In this document: positions 52,674 to 61,865 of the stretch, one piece after another
Layout of the letters: every line of letters begins with the position of its first letter
How positions within the stretch are numbered: position 1 is the first letter of the stretch
Assembly: GCA_021775755.1 (NCBI GenBank)
Contig: JAJFHE010000039.1
Span: forward strand, 62,001-126,000
DNA: 64,000 bases
From: Hyphomicrobiales bacterium
Lineage (GTDB): Bacteria; Pseudomonadota; Alphaproteobacteria; Rhizobiales; JAJFHB01
Reading direction: 5' to 3'
Translations under genes and position numbers: made by a program
The notes under the pieces: generated by a model
Seen by the model: only the letters and a program-made list of their open reading frames with translations
Database searches by the model: none
What the model was told of the DNA's origin: nothing

Positions 52674-53647
52674 GAAGCGAGCATGCCCTCAAGCCGTTGC
52701 CGGATGAGCGCCTCTGCTTCTTTCATGATGCCGTCGATCAGTTCCTGGCAGGTGGGGATATCGTTGATGAGGCCCGCGACCATGCCGCAGCTCCACGCGC
52801 CGACGTCCATGTCGCCGTCCAGCATCACTTTCGGATAGACGCCGGCTACCAGTTCCATGATGTCGTCTATCTGGATCTGCCCGCCTTTATCGCGCTCGAT
52901 CTCGATGATCTTCTCCACAGCAGGATTATTGAGCACGCGCTCGGTGTTGCGCAGGCTGCGCATGACGAGACGGGTATCGAGTTCCGACGCCGCGACGATC
53001 GCCTGTTTGACGTTGTCGTGCACCGGCGCTTCCTTGGTGGCGATGAAGCGGGTGCCCATGTTCATGCCGTCGGCTCCCATGGCGAGCGCGGCAACGAGGC
53101 TTCGGGCATCCGCCATGCCGCCGGAGGCGACAAAGGGGATTTCGAGTTCGTCAGCGGCGCGCGGCAGCAAGATCATGTTCGGGATATCGTCTTCGCCGGG
53201 GTGCCCGCCGCACTCAAATCCGTCGACGCTCACCGCATCGCAGCCGATCGATTGGGCTTTCAGCGAATGGCGCACGGATGTGCATTTGTGGATGATCTTG
53301 ATGCCGACGTCTTTCATGCGCGGCAGATGTTCCTGCGGATTGCGGCCGGCGGTTTCAACGACCTTGATACCCCCTGCGATGATCGCGTCGATATACTCGG
53401 GATAGGGAGGCGCGGTGAATGCCGGCAGAAAGGTCAGGTTCACGCCGAATGGTTTGTCGGTCAGGTCGTGACACTTTGCGATTTCGTTGGCGAGATCGCC
53501 CGGCGTCTTCTGCGTAAGACCGGTAATGATGCCAAGGCCGCCCGCGTTGGAAACCGCGGCTGCAAGTTCGGCAAAGCCGACATAGTGCATGCCGCCCTGG
53601 ATAATCGGGTGCTCGATGCCGAGCATTTCCGTGATGCGTGTTTTCAT
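52670..53647 (-). CDS. Nitronate monooxygenase family flavoprotein
   Basis: A 325-residue FMN-dependent TIM-barrel enzyme (2-nitropropane dioxygenase family). Seen: GIEHPIIQGGMHYVG at the N-terminus, FGVNLTFLP, VDGFECGGHPGEDD with the family His, FVASGGMADARSLVAALAMGADGMNMGTRFIATKEAPVH near the phosphate site. Substrates may be alkyl nitronates or, in close relatives, enoyl/other flavin-linked reductions. AGGGAG precedes the ATG. It is co-translated with the MATE gene and divergent from the thiolase gene. Confidence 0.87.
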   Translation of the reverse strand: MKTRITEMLGIEHPIIQGGMHYVGFAELAAAVSNAGGLGIITGLTQKTPGDLANEIAKCHDLTDKPFGVNLTFLPAFTAPPYPEYIDAIIAGGIKVVETAGRNPQEHLPRMKDVGIKIIHKCTSVRHSLKAQSIGCDAVSVDGFECGGHPGEDDIPNMILLPRAADELEIPFVASGGMADARSLVAALAMGADGMNMGTRFIATKEAPVHDNVKQAIVAASELDTRLVMRSLRNTERVLNNPAVEKIIEIERDKGGQIQIDDIMELVAGVYPKVMLDGDMDVGAWSCGMVAGLINDIPTCQELIDGIMKEAEALIRQRLEGMLAS

Positions 53648-53819
53648 CGGTCACTCCCTGCCTGATCCGCGCCCGGTTGTGCCTCAAGGGCGAAGCGGTG
53701 TCCAGCCGACAAAGAGCCACGTGGAAACGATGGACCCGGCAGTCGACGCCGGTTAGCAAATGAACTATCCAAGGCGATAGCCGCATTTGGAGATTACTGT
53801 GTAGTGGTGAGGTGGAGAC

Positions 53820-55004
53820 ATGCCTGAGAAGGAAATTGTGCTGGCGGGCGGCAAACGCACGCCGTTTGGCGATTTTGGCAAGTCGCTGAAAGACGTTCCC
53901 GGTGCAAAGCTTTGCGAACACGCTGCGATTGCCTGCCTGGAAAGTGCCAACGCGAACGCCTCGGGTGTCGATCATCTGGTGCTCGGAAATGTGCTGCCGG
54001 TGGACCAGGAAGGCTATTTCGCATCGCGTTTCGTCGCACTCAATATCGGCATGCCGGAAGAGAGCCGGGCGCTCAATGTCTCGCGTGCCTGCGGTTCGGG
54101 TACGCAGGCGATCGCCAGTGCCGCCGAACAGATCCTCACGGGGCGCAGTGGGGTGGCGCTTGCCGGTGGCTACGAGAATTTCTCGCGCGCACCCTATGTG
54201 GCGAACGACGCCCGCTGGGGTGCCAAGCGTGGGCCGATGACCATGGTCGACACACTTGACTATGCGTACCGCGATCCGTTCGATTTGACGCTAATGGGCG
54301 GTACGGCGGAGGCGCTGTCGGACGATTTCCAGTACACGCGCGATGCGATGGATGAATGGGCGCTGATGAGCCAGAACCGGGCGCAGGAGGGCATCGCATC
54401 AGGTTTCCTCGCCAAACAGATTGCGCCGATCGAGGTTCCTGAGCGTAAGGGCGTGCGGCTCTTTGATGTGGATGAGTATCCCAAGGCCGGCGTCACGGCG
54501 GAAAAACTAGCAAAACTCAAACCCGTGTTTCGCGATGGCGGCCGTGTCACGGCCGGCAATTCGTCCGGCGTTACCGATGGTGCGGCCTTTGTTGTGGTCG
54601 CGGGCCGTGAAGAGGCCGAAGGTCTCGGCATCTCACCGCGCGCGCGGATCGTCGACTGGGAAGTGGTCGGTGTGCCGCCGCGCATCATGGGCTGTGGGCC
54701 GGTGCCGGCGATTGGCAAGCTGCTTGAGCGCCGGGATATGAAGGTATCCGACGTCGACTACTATGAAATCAATGAAGCATTTGCTGCGGTCAATCTGCAT
54801 GCGGAAGCACAGCTCGGTGTGCCCCGCGATGTGACCAATCTCTATGGCGGCGGCATTTCAATCGGCCATCCACCGGGTGCAACTGGCGTGCGTATGACGC
54901 TCACCGTGTTGGACCATATGGAAACCACCGGCGCCCGCAACGCCATCGTTTCCATGTGTCTCGGCGCCGGGCAGGGCATGGCGATGCTGATCGAGCGGGT
55001 GTGA
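53820..55004 (+). CDS. Acetyl-CoA acyltransferase (thiolase)
   Basis: A 394-residue thiolase. The acyl-binding cysteine is C91 in SRACGSGTQA, the base histidine is in SIGHPPGATG, and the second cysteine is in SMCLGAGQG; NEAFAAVN is also present. It either cleaves 3-ketoacyl-CoA in fatty acid breakdown or condenses acetyl-CoA. GHPPG instead of GHPLG and NLYGGG instead of NVNGGA place it in a less common subgroup. GGTGGAG precedes the ATG. The nitronate monooxygenase gene is divergent (172 bp between). Confidence 0.93.
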   Translation: MPEKEIVLAGGKRTPFGDFGKSLKDVPGAKLCEHAAIACLESANANASGVDHLVLGNVLPVDQEGYFASRFVALNIGMPEESRALNVSRACGSGTQAIASAAEQILTGRSGVALAGGYENFSRAPYVANDARWGAKRGPMTMVDTLDYAYRDPFDLTLMGGTAEALSDDFQYTRDAMDEWALMSQNRAQEGIASGFLAKQIAPIEVPERKGVRLFDVDEYPKAGVTAEKLAKLKPVFRDGGRVTAGNSSGVTDGAAFVVVAGREEAEGLGISPRARIVDWEVVGVPPRIMGCGPVPAIGKLLERRDMKVSDVDYYEINEAFAAVNLHAEAQLGVPRDVTNLYGGGISIGHPPGATGVRMTLTVLDHMETTGARNAIVSMCLGAGQGMAMLIERV

Positions 55005-55147
55005 CTTAGCGAGCCCGGGAAAGACCGGCCGCTACCGTGATTTCCGCCGGCACGGGAACCCGATTGCATCCGTAGTCCATGCGGTTTGACAGCAGGTCTG
55101 TCTCATGGAACTTTTGTGAAGGCGCGCGTCAAATTCTGGGGGCCTCG

Positions 55148-55840
55148 ATGACATCGATACGAATATTCGGTATCGGCGGTGCGGCAGTGGTTGCATTGAC
55201 CCTGTTTTGTGTTGCTGCCGGGCCTGTCCGGGCGCAGGACAACACTCCAAGCGTGACATTCAACCTGTTCTCTCTTGAGGGGCTGGTCGTCGGCGATACC
55301 TATTCGATCGATGGTGCGTTCAGCGAGAAAAACGGCGTGCCGGTGCCTGCTCCGTTCAGGTTTCTGGTGCCCCGCGAGGACAATGTCACGCCGCTGTTTA
55401 CGCTTCCCGATGCATCGGGCGGCCTGATGATCAAGGTCAACTTTACGACTGAAGATCGCCAGCTCATCGAAAACCTGCTGTTCGTCAATATGCGGTTGCC
55501 GATGGTCGAGCGTGAAGAACGGCTTACGATTCTTGCCAGACTGCTTGCCAACGATGGATACAAGCAGGCCGTGTCGGACTATCCGCAAAATGAATATATA
55601 GGCGCACGCGAAACCAAGGTTGGCGATTACGATGGGGTCGAGGTGGTCGGCAAGTACATCGATCCGCAATTGGGGCTGATGTATTTGCGCCTTGTCGGCA
55701 TTCCAAATCCCAACGGTGTCGAAAGCGTGTTTGCGATTTCCAATATTGTCGCCAGCCGTGTGCAACTGGAAAGCGTCGGCGATCTGGCGCGCACCCGCTC
55801 GGGCACTGCGCTGCGGCACTTTGAGTACCTCACTCCCTAA
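55148..55840 (+). CDS. Secreted hypothetical protein
   Basis: A 230-residue exported protein: signal peptide from about SIRIFGIGGAAVVALTLFCVAAGPVRAQ, then a domain with strands (VTFNLFSLEGLVVGDTYSIDG; GGLMIKVNFTTEDRQLIENLL; EVVGKYIDPQLGLMYLRLVGI). No cysteines in the mature part. No family recognised; the start at 55148 is chosen for the signal sequence and a GGGGG run upstream. It precedes the core-MetE gene by 135 bp on the same strand. Confidence 0.68.
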   Translation: MTSIRIFGIGGAAVVALTLFCVAAGPVRAQDNTPSVTFNLFSLEGLVVGDTYSIDGAFSEKNGVPVPAPFRFLVPREDNVTPLFTLPDASGGLMIKVNFTTEDRQLIENLLFVNMRLPMVEREERLTILARLLANDGYKQAVSDYPQNEYIGARETKVGDYDGVEVVGKYIDPQLGLMYLRLVGIPNPNGVESVFAISNIVASRVQLESVGDLARTRSGTALRHFEYLTP

Positions 55841-55975
55841 GCAGTGACGCGTGGCCGTTCGGGTGGCTTCATCCTGTCAACCGCATTCAAGTTAATGTGC
55901 GCAGGCCGTGTCTTGCTGGCAAACGCCGCGCCCGCCTGCCATGATGCGTTTGACGGAGTTTTTTGCGAGGGGATC

Positions 55976-56995
55976 ATGATCAAGACAACAGTTGCGGGCA
56001 GCCTGCCGAAGCCTGCCTGGCTTGCGGAACCGGAAAAACTCTGGGCGGCCTGGGCGCTTGAGGGCGACGCGCTTGCGCAAGGGCAGCGCAAATCGGCGCG
56101 CCACTGGATCGACGTGCAGGAAGAGGCCGGCATCGACATCGTCAGCGACGGCGAGCAGTTCCGCAGGCATTTCGTGCATGGCTTCCTGGAAGATATCGAA
56201 GGCATAGACTGGCAGCTCATGACCACCATGGGCATCCGCAACGACCGCTACGATGCGCAGGTGCCGACGGTGACCGGCCCGGTCCGGCGCCCGAAATCCG
56301 TGCACGGCGAGGGGGCCGCCTACTGCCGAAGCGAGACCGACCACAAGCTCAAGTTCACCCTGCCCGGTCCGATGACGATCTGCGATACGATCGCCAATGC
56401 GCATTATGACTCAAGGCCCGACATGGCGATGGCATTCGCCGACCTGCTGAACCAGGAAGCGCGTGAGCTCGAAGCGCTCGGTGTCGATGTCATTCAATTC
56501 GACGAGCCGGCGTTCAATGCGTTCATGGACGATGTGCGCGAGTGGGGTGTTGATGCGCTGCACCGCGCTACGGAAGGCCTGTCTTGCACGACAGCCGTGC
56601 ATATCTGTTACGGCTACGGAATCAAGGAGAACATCGACTGGAAGCGGACGCTTGGCGATGAGTGGCGCCAGTATGAGGAGTTCTTCCCGGTGCTCAATTC
56701 TAGCCGTATCGATCAGGTGTCACTTGAGTGCGCCAACTCAAAAGTGCCGATGTCGCTGATCTCGATCCTCAAGGACAAGGAAGTTCTGGTCGGTGCCATC
56801 GATGTGGCCAGCCTGGATGTCGAGACGCCGGAAGAGGTGGCAGCGACCCTGCGCGCGGCGATGGAATTTGTCGATCCCGAACGTATCATCGCCTGCACAA
56901 ATTGCGGTCTTGCTCCGCTGCCGGTGGACGTTGCGGAAGGCAAGCTCAACGCTTTGGGTGCCGGGGCGGCGCTGTTGCGCGAGGAATTGGGCTGA
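55976..56995 (+). CDS. Cobalamin-independent methionine synthase-like protein (core-MetE type)
   Basis: A 339-residue protein equal to the C-terminal catalytic half of MetE. Zinc ligands are apparent: His and Cys in VHICYG, Glu in SLECAN, and Cys in CTNCGLAPL. FDEPAFNAF is the substrate loop. The N-terminal MetE domain, which binds the polyglutamyl folate, is absent, so the methyl donor may be something other than methyltetrahydrofolate. GAGGGGATC precedes the ATG. Confidence 0.88.
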   Translation: MIKTTVAGSLPKPAWLAEPEKLWAAWALEGDALAQGQRKSARHWIDVQEEAGIDIVSDGEQFRRHFVHGFLEDIEGIDWQLMTTMGIRNDRYDAQVPTVTGPVRRPKSVHGEGAAYCRSETDHKLKFTLPGPMTICDTIANAHYDSRPDMAMAFADLLNQEARELEALGVDVIQFDEPAFNAFMDDVREWGVDALHRATEGLSCTTAVHICYGYGIKENIDWKRTLGDEWRQYEEFFPVLNSSRIDQVSLECANSKVPMSLISILKDKEVLVGAIDVASLDVETPEEVAATLRAAMEFVDPERIIACTNCGLAPLPVDVAEGKLNALGAGAALLREELG

Positions 56996-56998
56996 TCG

Positions 56999-57013
56999 GC
57001 CCTTATGAAGGGC
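56999..57013 (+). terminator. Short hairpin after the core-MetE gene
   Basis: GCCCTT, loop ATG, AAGGGC, 4 bp after the stop. A U-run is lacking, so this is a weak terminator at best. Confidence 0.35.
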
Positions 57014-57072
57014 AGAATTCTGCGGTTTCGATTGTCATGGCGGTTTCGTTTACACGTCAATGTGATCGTTCG

Positions 57073-57121
57073 GTTTACCGGACATTTCTTGTAAACGTAC
57101 GATTTGTTCGTTATATCGAAC
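57073..57121 (+). promoter_or_regulatory. Promoter with embedded palindromes upstream of the ATP-grasp gene
   Basis: CTTGTA (57088-57093), 17-nt spacer, TTATAT (57111-57116): a good alphaproteobacterial sigma-70 match. The -10 is framed by GTTCG and CGAAC (57106-57110, 57117-57121), and the -35 overlaps GTTTAC-N12-GTAAAC (57073-57096). Such overlap suggests a repressor binding over the promoter. The expected start point is near 57123, 33 bp before the ATG. Confidence 0.6.
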
Positions 57122-57155
57122 GATACTCCATGTTCGATGAGCGAGGCGAAACGTC

Positions 57156-58154
57156 ATGCCGGGGCTGCCGAAAGTTTACGTCATTCATGAAAACAGTGTG
57201 TGGCTGCCACCATTGCGCGAGGCGTTCGATGCGCTGGCAACGCCGTACGAGGAATGGCTGCTCGACAAGCACGTGATCGACCCCGGTGCGGAGCCGCCCG
57301 AGGGCATCTTTTTCAACCGCATGAGTGCGTCGAACTACACGCGTGGACACCATCACGCGAATTATTCGACCGATATTGTTCTGCGCTGGCTCGAAGCGCA
57401 CGGCCGCCGTGTCATCAACGGCTCTGAGGTGCTGGCGCTGGAATTCTCTAAAGCAGCTCAGCAGATTCTGCTTGACCGCGCCGGCCTTGCGACGCCGAAA
57501 ACCGTTGTCGCGGTTGGCCTTGAGAGACTTGCCGATGCCGTCGAGCAACTGGGCATCACTCCCTTCATCGTCAAACCCAACCAGGGGGGCAAGGGACTTG
57601 GCGTGCAGCTTTTTGAAAGTTCCGACGCGCTCCGGGCGGCGATTGATGGTGGGCAATTTCCCGAAACCGTCGATGATGTCTGGCTCGTGCAGGACAAAAT
57701 CGAGAGCGACAATGAGTTCATCACACGCGCGGAATTTGTCGGCGGCAGGTTCATCTACGCGGTTCAGGTTTATGCCGGCGGGAGCTTCGAGCTTTGCCCG
57801 GCAGACGCCTGCAATGTCAGCTTCGACGATTTCTGTCCGGCGGAATCGAATACCGACATTGCGCCGGAACCGGAAGGTCCGAGATTTGAGATTGCACAGG
57901 AAACAGATGACGTTTTGATGCGCAGGCTTGAGCAGTTCCTGAGCGCCAACGGTATCGAGGTGGCGGGCATTGAGTTTATCCGCCGTCCGGACGGCACACC
58001 GGTGATCTACGACATCAATACCAACACCAACTACAATGCAGGGGCGGAAGAGCGCGCCGGCATCGAAGTCGGTGGTATGGGCGCAATTGCGCAGTTCCTG
58101 AGCGGCGAGCTTGCGGCGTTGCGCGGCGCGCAGCCGAATACCGCTACCGGCTAG
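57156..58154 (+). CDS. ATP-grasp family ligase (RimK/glutathione synthetase-like)
   Basis: A 332-residue protein. PFIVKPNQGGKGLGVQLFES is the ATP-grasp glycine loop with its Lys; VAGIEFIRRPDGTPVIYDINTNTNY carries the metal-binding Glu/Asp/Asn triad (IEF and DINTN). Such enzymes join a carboxylate to an amine via an acylphosphate. The N-terminal domain (IFFNRMSASNYTRGHHHANYSTDIVLRWLEAHG) resembles uncharacterised RimK-like proteins. The substrate is unknown. Its promoter region is well defined and looks regulated. Confidence 0.82.
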   Translation: MPGLPKVYVIHENSVWLPPLREAFDALATPYEEWLLDKHVIDPGAEPPEGIFFNRMSASNYTRGHHHANYSTDIVLRWLEAHGRRVINGSEVLALEFSKAAQQILLDRAGLATPKTVVAVGLERLADAVEQLGITPFIVKPNQGGKGLGVQLFESSDALRAAIDGGQFPETVDDVWLVQDKIESDNEFITRAEFVGGRFIYAVQVYAGGSFELCPADACNVSFDDFCPAESNTDIAPEPEGPRFEIAQETDDVLMRRLEQFLSANGIEVAGIEFIRRPDGTPVIYDINTNTNYNAGAEERAGIEVGGMGAIAQFLSGELAALRGAQPNTATG

Positions 58155-58168
58155 GGTCCTGACCCTAG
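58151..58168. terminator. Hairpin between convergent genes
   Basis: CTAGGGTC-CT-GACCCTAG, perfect 8-bp arms; the left arm contains the TAG of the ATP-grasp gene, and the isomerase gene ends 11 bp further on. It lacks a long U-run on either side. Confidence 0.42.
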
Positions 58169-58178
58169 ACTTTACGGA

Positions 58179-58952
58179 TTACTCTGCCGCGGCCTGAGCT
58201 GCCGCCGCGGTGGCCGTTCCCGCCGACCGGGCCGCATCGAACACGCGCTCGAAAAGGCTGCCGTATCCCGGTGCCACTTCCCCTACTTTGAGTAATCGCA
58301 GGCAATCAGCGAATGTTGCCTGGTTCGATGAAATCACCGGCTTGCCGAGATCGGCCTCGAGTCTGGCGATGTTTTCAACGGTCCGGAAGCCGGTGCAGGA
58401 AATGAACACGGCCTCTGCGCGATCGCTGTCAACGGCGCGGGCGCGCTGGAACGAAACCTCGGCCGGGCATTCCTGGATGTCGGGAGTGTCGACAATTCCG
58501 CCGCCCTGCCAGCCGGTAACCTCGAAACCGTTGGCGTGCAGGTAGTCGACCTCGAGTTTCGTCACTTCGTCGATATAGGGCGTCGCCAATGCAATACGGG
58601 AAACGCTGAGGAGCCTGAGCGCCCTTACCACTGCGGTTGTCGTCGTCGTGGCCGTTACGCCGGTTTCATCTTCGACGCGCTTGATCAAGCGGTCGTCATA
58701 ACCCGGTCCGCCGACAAAGCTTCCCGATGTACAGCCAAAGGCGATGACACCGACACGCACAGTGGCAACCTGCCGTGCGCAACGTGTCACGTCACCCTCC
58801 ATGGCCAACAGACTGTCGGGCGTCACGTCGCGCAGTTCGATGCGGTTGGCATGGGTGGTGACGCCCTCCGGTGCCATCCGGTGGAACTCGGGCTCCATCA
58901 TGGAGTTGCCGGTTGGAACCATCAGGCCGATACGGCCGCGCCATCCATACAT
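58179..58952 (-). CDS. Maleate isomerase/aryl-malonate decarboxylase family protein
   Basis: A 257-residue protein of the Asp/Glu racemase superfamily. Both catalytic cysteines are present: C74 in AFGCTSGSF and C186 in ISCTGFRT. Aryl-malonate decarboxylase keeps only the second, so an isomerase or racemase reaction (as in maleate cis-trans isomerase) is favoured. AAGGAG lies 6 nt before the ATG at 58952. It is the last gene of the liv operon, pointing to a role in breaking down the imported compound. Confidence 0.85.
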   Translation of the reverse strand: MYGWRGRIGLMVPTGNSMMEPEFHRMAPEGVTTHANRIELRDVTPDSLLAMEGDVTRCARQVATVRVGVIAFGCTSGSFVGGPGYDDRLIKRVEDETGVTATTTTTAVVRALRLLSVSRIALATPYIDEVTKLEVDYLHANGFEVTGWQGGGIVDTPDIQECPAEVSFQRARAVDSDRAEAVFISCTGFRTVENIARLEADLGKPVISSNQATFADCLRLLKVGEVAPGYGSLFERVFDAARSAGTATAAAAQAAAE

Positions 58953-58975
58953 TGCGATCTCCTTGGGCTTGCCGG

Positions 58976-59572
58976 TTACTCGGCGGCGGATTGGTGTTGC
59001 GGCAGGCTGTCTTCCGATGCGCCATGTGCCAGCATGTCGGCAACGACACCGTCTTCCATGCCGATCTGCATGGCATCGTTGAAGCGGTTGAAGAAGCCGC
59101 AAAGCGCGGTGCGCAGGGTCAACTCGACAATCTGCTCTTCGCTGAAGTGCTTTCGCAAATCGTCGAAAATCTGGTCGCGGATGTACTGGAAGTTATTGGT
59201 CACCTGCACGGCATAATCGCGTACCAGCATGTCGACTTCGTCAAAGCCTGGCACCTGCGGCTCGAGGATGTTGGCCACCGCTTCGGGCGCTAGTCCCTGT
59301 TCGATGAGACGTGGTGTGTGATGTGCGACGCAATAGGTGCATTCGTTGATCTTCGACACCACGACGAGGGCAATTTCGAGATGGCGTTTGTCGAGGATCT
59401 GTTCGTCGGCGAAGTCGAGCAAAAGCCCCATGATGTGTTTGACGGCAGGGGGGCGGTGTCCGAATACGCGGACCTGATTCAGAAACGGTCCGTACTGCTC
59501 GGCAAAGCGCTCATAGGTCGGGCGGACATCTTCGGGCATTTCGTGGGCTTCAACATTACGGACACGGGCCAT
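58976..59572 (-). CDS. Carboxymuconolactone decarboxylase/AhpD-like protein
   Basis: A 198-residue all-helical protein with the AhpD-type redox/proton-relay motif ECTYCVAHH (C78, C81, H85). Members either decarboxylate gamma-carboxymuconolactone or reduce peroxides. The neat CxxC favours the redox form, but the context (liv-type transporter and maleate-isomerase-like gene) would suit either. AAGGAG precedes the ATG at 59572. It lies 93 bp after the substrate-binding protein gene, the widest gap in the operon. Confidence 0.83.
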   Translation of the reverse strand: MARVRNVEAHEMPEDVRPTYERFAEQYGPFLNQVRVFGHRPPAVKHIMGLLLDFADEQILDKRHLEIALVVVSKINECTYCVAHHTPRLIEQGLAPEAVANILEPQVPGFDEVDMLVRDYAVQVTNNFQYIRDQIFDDLRKHFSEEQIVELTLRTALCGFFNRFNDAMQIGMEDGVVADMLAHGASEDSLPQHQSAAE

Positions 59573-59665
59573 GGCGGTGCTCCTTGATCGGTTGGTTCTC
59601 GCGTTCGGTGTGGCGGCCCGGGATACCACAACAGCTGGTCCCGGGCCGCCGGTTTTGTCAGGCTA

Positions 59666-60883
59666 TCAGTATTCGAGGCGTTCGATCACGACATCGGCGC
59701 CGCCCTTGATCTCGGCGAGCTGGAAATCGCGGCCGAGAACCATGCCTTCCGCATCGAACTCGACGGACGAGCTGGCGCCGGAGTAGTTGATCTCCTCCCC
59801 GGCACGGATTGCGGCAAGACCGTCGGTGATGTTGTAAACGGTCTTTTTGCCCTCGCCCGTGGTGACATCCCACATCGCCTTGGCCACTTGCGCCGTGTCG
59901 GTCGTGCCGGCTTTCTCAACCGCAAGCAACAGTGTCGACATCTGGTCGCGGCCGGCCGTGCCGAAGGGATGCTGCACGCCATCCATCTGCTCGAGCTCGG
60001 CCTCCTCGACATACTGGCGATAGGCTTCAGACGAGATCGGCGGCACGGGGAGCCCGTGAATGATGCCGTTTGCCGCTTCGCCGACCGCTTCCTTGAACTT
60101 TGAGCCGGTCGAGATCGAAACCGTAATCACCTGGCCTTCGTAGCCCTGGCGGAAGATCTCCTTGTAAACGGCGGTAAAATCCGTGACGTAGGAGGGAATG
60201 AAGACAGCGTCGGGGTTCGACTCGATGAGTTGCGAAACCTCCGAGCGGTAAGACGACTGATTGCCGTTGTAGTAGAACGGATCGATCATCACCTTGTCCG
60301 CACCGACGATCTCGACGAAGCCGTCCATCATGGAGCGGGTGAAGTCGTTGTTGAGGGCCATCAGGTTGAACGTGTTGAAACCGCGGCGCAGCGCGAGGCT
60401 TGCGATGGCGCGTCCCCAGACCGGGCTCAGAGCCTGAAAGTTGAACACCAGACCCTTTTCGTCGCGAACCGGAATATCGGCCGATGACGACGTACACATC
60501 TGAATGACGCCGGCCTCCTGACATTTCGGCATGATGCCGAGGGTCACGGATGACGACCAAGTGCCGAGAATGCCGATCACACCATTGACGTTGATCAGCT
60601 TGTCGGCTGCGCGTACGGCGGATTCCGGGTTGGTCTCGGAGTTTTCCTGGGTAAGGTTGATCTGCCGGCCCAACACGCCGCCTTGCGAGTTTACAAGTTC
60701 GACGACGCGCTTGTGCGAGGCGGTGATCTTCGGGCCGAAGGGGCCGCCACCGCCGGTATTGGGTGTCAGGCTGCCGACATTGATGTCGTCCGCGGCGCGC
60801 AGGATTGCCGGAGCCATTGTGGCGGCGGCGAATGTTGCCGCACCGGATTTCAATACAGTTCTGCGGGTAATGTTGCGAGACAT
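59666..60883 (-). CDS. ABC transporter substrate-binding protein (branched-chain amino acid/urea-type)
   Basis: A 405-residue periplasmic receptor with a twin-arginine signal (SRNITRRTVLKSGAATFAAA). The mature fold is the type I LivJ-like family: INVGSLTPNTGGGGPFGP at the N-terminus, GVIGILGTWSSSVTLGIMPKCQEAGVIQMCTSSSA, and VFIPSYVTDFTAVYKEIF. Close relatives bind branched-chain amino acids, amides, urea or aromatic acids. GGGAGGAAAC precedes the ATG. It is encoded with the LivGFHM-type permease. Confidence 0.9.
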   Translation of the reverse strand: MSRNITRRTVLKSGAATFAAATMAPAILRAADDINVGSLTPNTGGGGPFGPKITASHKRVVELVNSQGGVLGRQINLTQENSETNPESAVRAADKLINVNGVIGILGTWSSSVTLGIMPKCQEAGVIQMCTSSSADIPVRDEKGLVFNFQALSPVWGRAIASLALRRGFNTFNLMALNNDFTRSMMDGFVEIVGADKVMIDPFYYNGNQSSYRSEVSQLIESNPDAVFIPSYVTDFTAVYKEIFRQGYEGQVITVSISTGSKFKEAVGEAANGIIHGLPVPPISSEAYRQYVEEAELEQMDGVQHPFGTAGRDQMSTLLLAVEKAGTTDTAQVAKAMWDVTTGEGKKTVYNITDGLAAIRAGEEINYSGASSSVEFDAEGMVLGRDFQLAEIKGGADVVIERLEY

Positions 60884-60916
60884 GTTGTTTCCTCCCGTTG
60901 GTTTTGGAACGTCTCT

Positions 60917-61855
60917 TCAGGACTGCGCATCGGCGGTGGACGAACCACCCCCCGGAGAGCGGCCATATCGGAACCTGGGTTCCGGCATCAGGCCGCGCGG
61001 CCGTACACGCAGAATGATGATCAGCAAGACGCCGATCAGAATGACGCGGATGGCGGAAAGCTTCTCCGCGTCCAGAAAATCGATGAAGTCGCCCATGAAA
61101 CGGCTGCCCTCAAGGATCGCCATGACAATGCCGGCACCAAGCAGAAGCCCCCAGTTGTTGCCGGCGCCGCCGACAATGACCGACATCCAGATGAAGATCG
61201 CCACCATCGGCATGAAGACTTCCGGCGAAATGTTCTGAACGTAATGTGCGTAAAGGGCACCCGCCGCGCCCATGAAACCGGCGCCGATGGCGAACACCTG
61301 GACGCGGTGCCGCAATACGTTCTTGCCGAGCACTTCCGCCACGACGTCGTCTTCGCGGATGGCGCGCAGGGACCGACCCATCGGCGAGCGGCGGATGCGT
61401 TCTGCAATGAAGAATGCAAGAGCCACAACCGCCAGCACCATGGCGAGATAAACGATGGGGTATGTGGTGCGGTCGAACATATCGGCGAAGGGCCGCGCGT
61501 CGATCTTGAGGCCACGCGGTCCTTCGGTAATTTCGTCCTCATTAAGGGCGATGAGACGTATCAATTCGCCAAATCCAAGCGTGACAATGGCAAGGAAGTC
61601 TTCGCGTAGCCGAATGGACAGGAGTGCCACAAGAGCACCCGCGGCGATGCCGACCACGGCGGCGGCCGGCATGGCGAAGCCTACGGGCCAACCGGCTTTT
61701 ACAGTCAGGAGGCCGCTCGAATAGGCGCCGAGCGCGTAAAAACCGGCAATACCAAAGTTGACCATGCCGGTCATGCCCCATTGCAGGTTAAGCGCGATTG
61801 CCAGGATCATGAAGAACCCGACATAAGTCGCCATGGAGATCAGATATGCGCTCAT
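60917..61855 (-). CDS. livM: ABC transporter permease, LivM type
   Basis: A 312-residue permease with ~9 helices. FILAIALNLQWGMTGMVNFGIAGFYALGAYSSGLL starts the LivM core; EDFLAIVTLGFGELIRLIALNEDEITEGPRGL and IREDDVVAEVLGKNV are the family's cytoplasmic loops, the latter being the EAA-like coupling helix. AGGAAG precedes the ATG. It lies 10 bp after livH and 33 bp before the binding-protein gene. Confidence 0.92.
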   Translation of the reverse strand: MSAYLISMATYVGFFMILAIALNLQWGMTGMVNFGIAGFYALGAYSSGLLTVKAGWPVGFAMPAAAVVGIAAGALVALLSIRLREDFLAIVTLGFGELIRLIALNEDEITEGPRGLKIDARPFADMFDRTTYPIVYLAMVLAVVALAFFIAERIRRSPMGRSLRAIREDDVVAEVLGKNVLRHRVQVFAIGAGFMGAAGALYAHYVQNISPEVFMPMVAIFIWMSVIVGGAGNNWGLLLGAGIVMAILEGSRFMGDFIDFLDAEKLSAIRVILIGVLLIIILRVRPRGLMPEPRFRYGRSPGGGSSTADAQS

Positions 61856-61865
61856 GTTGTGCGGC

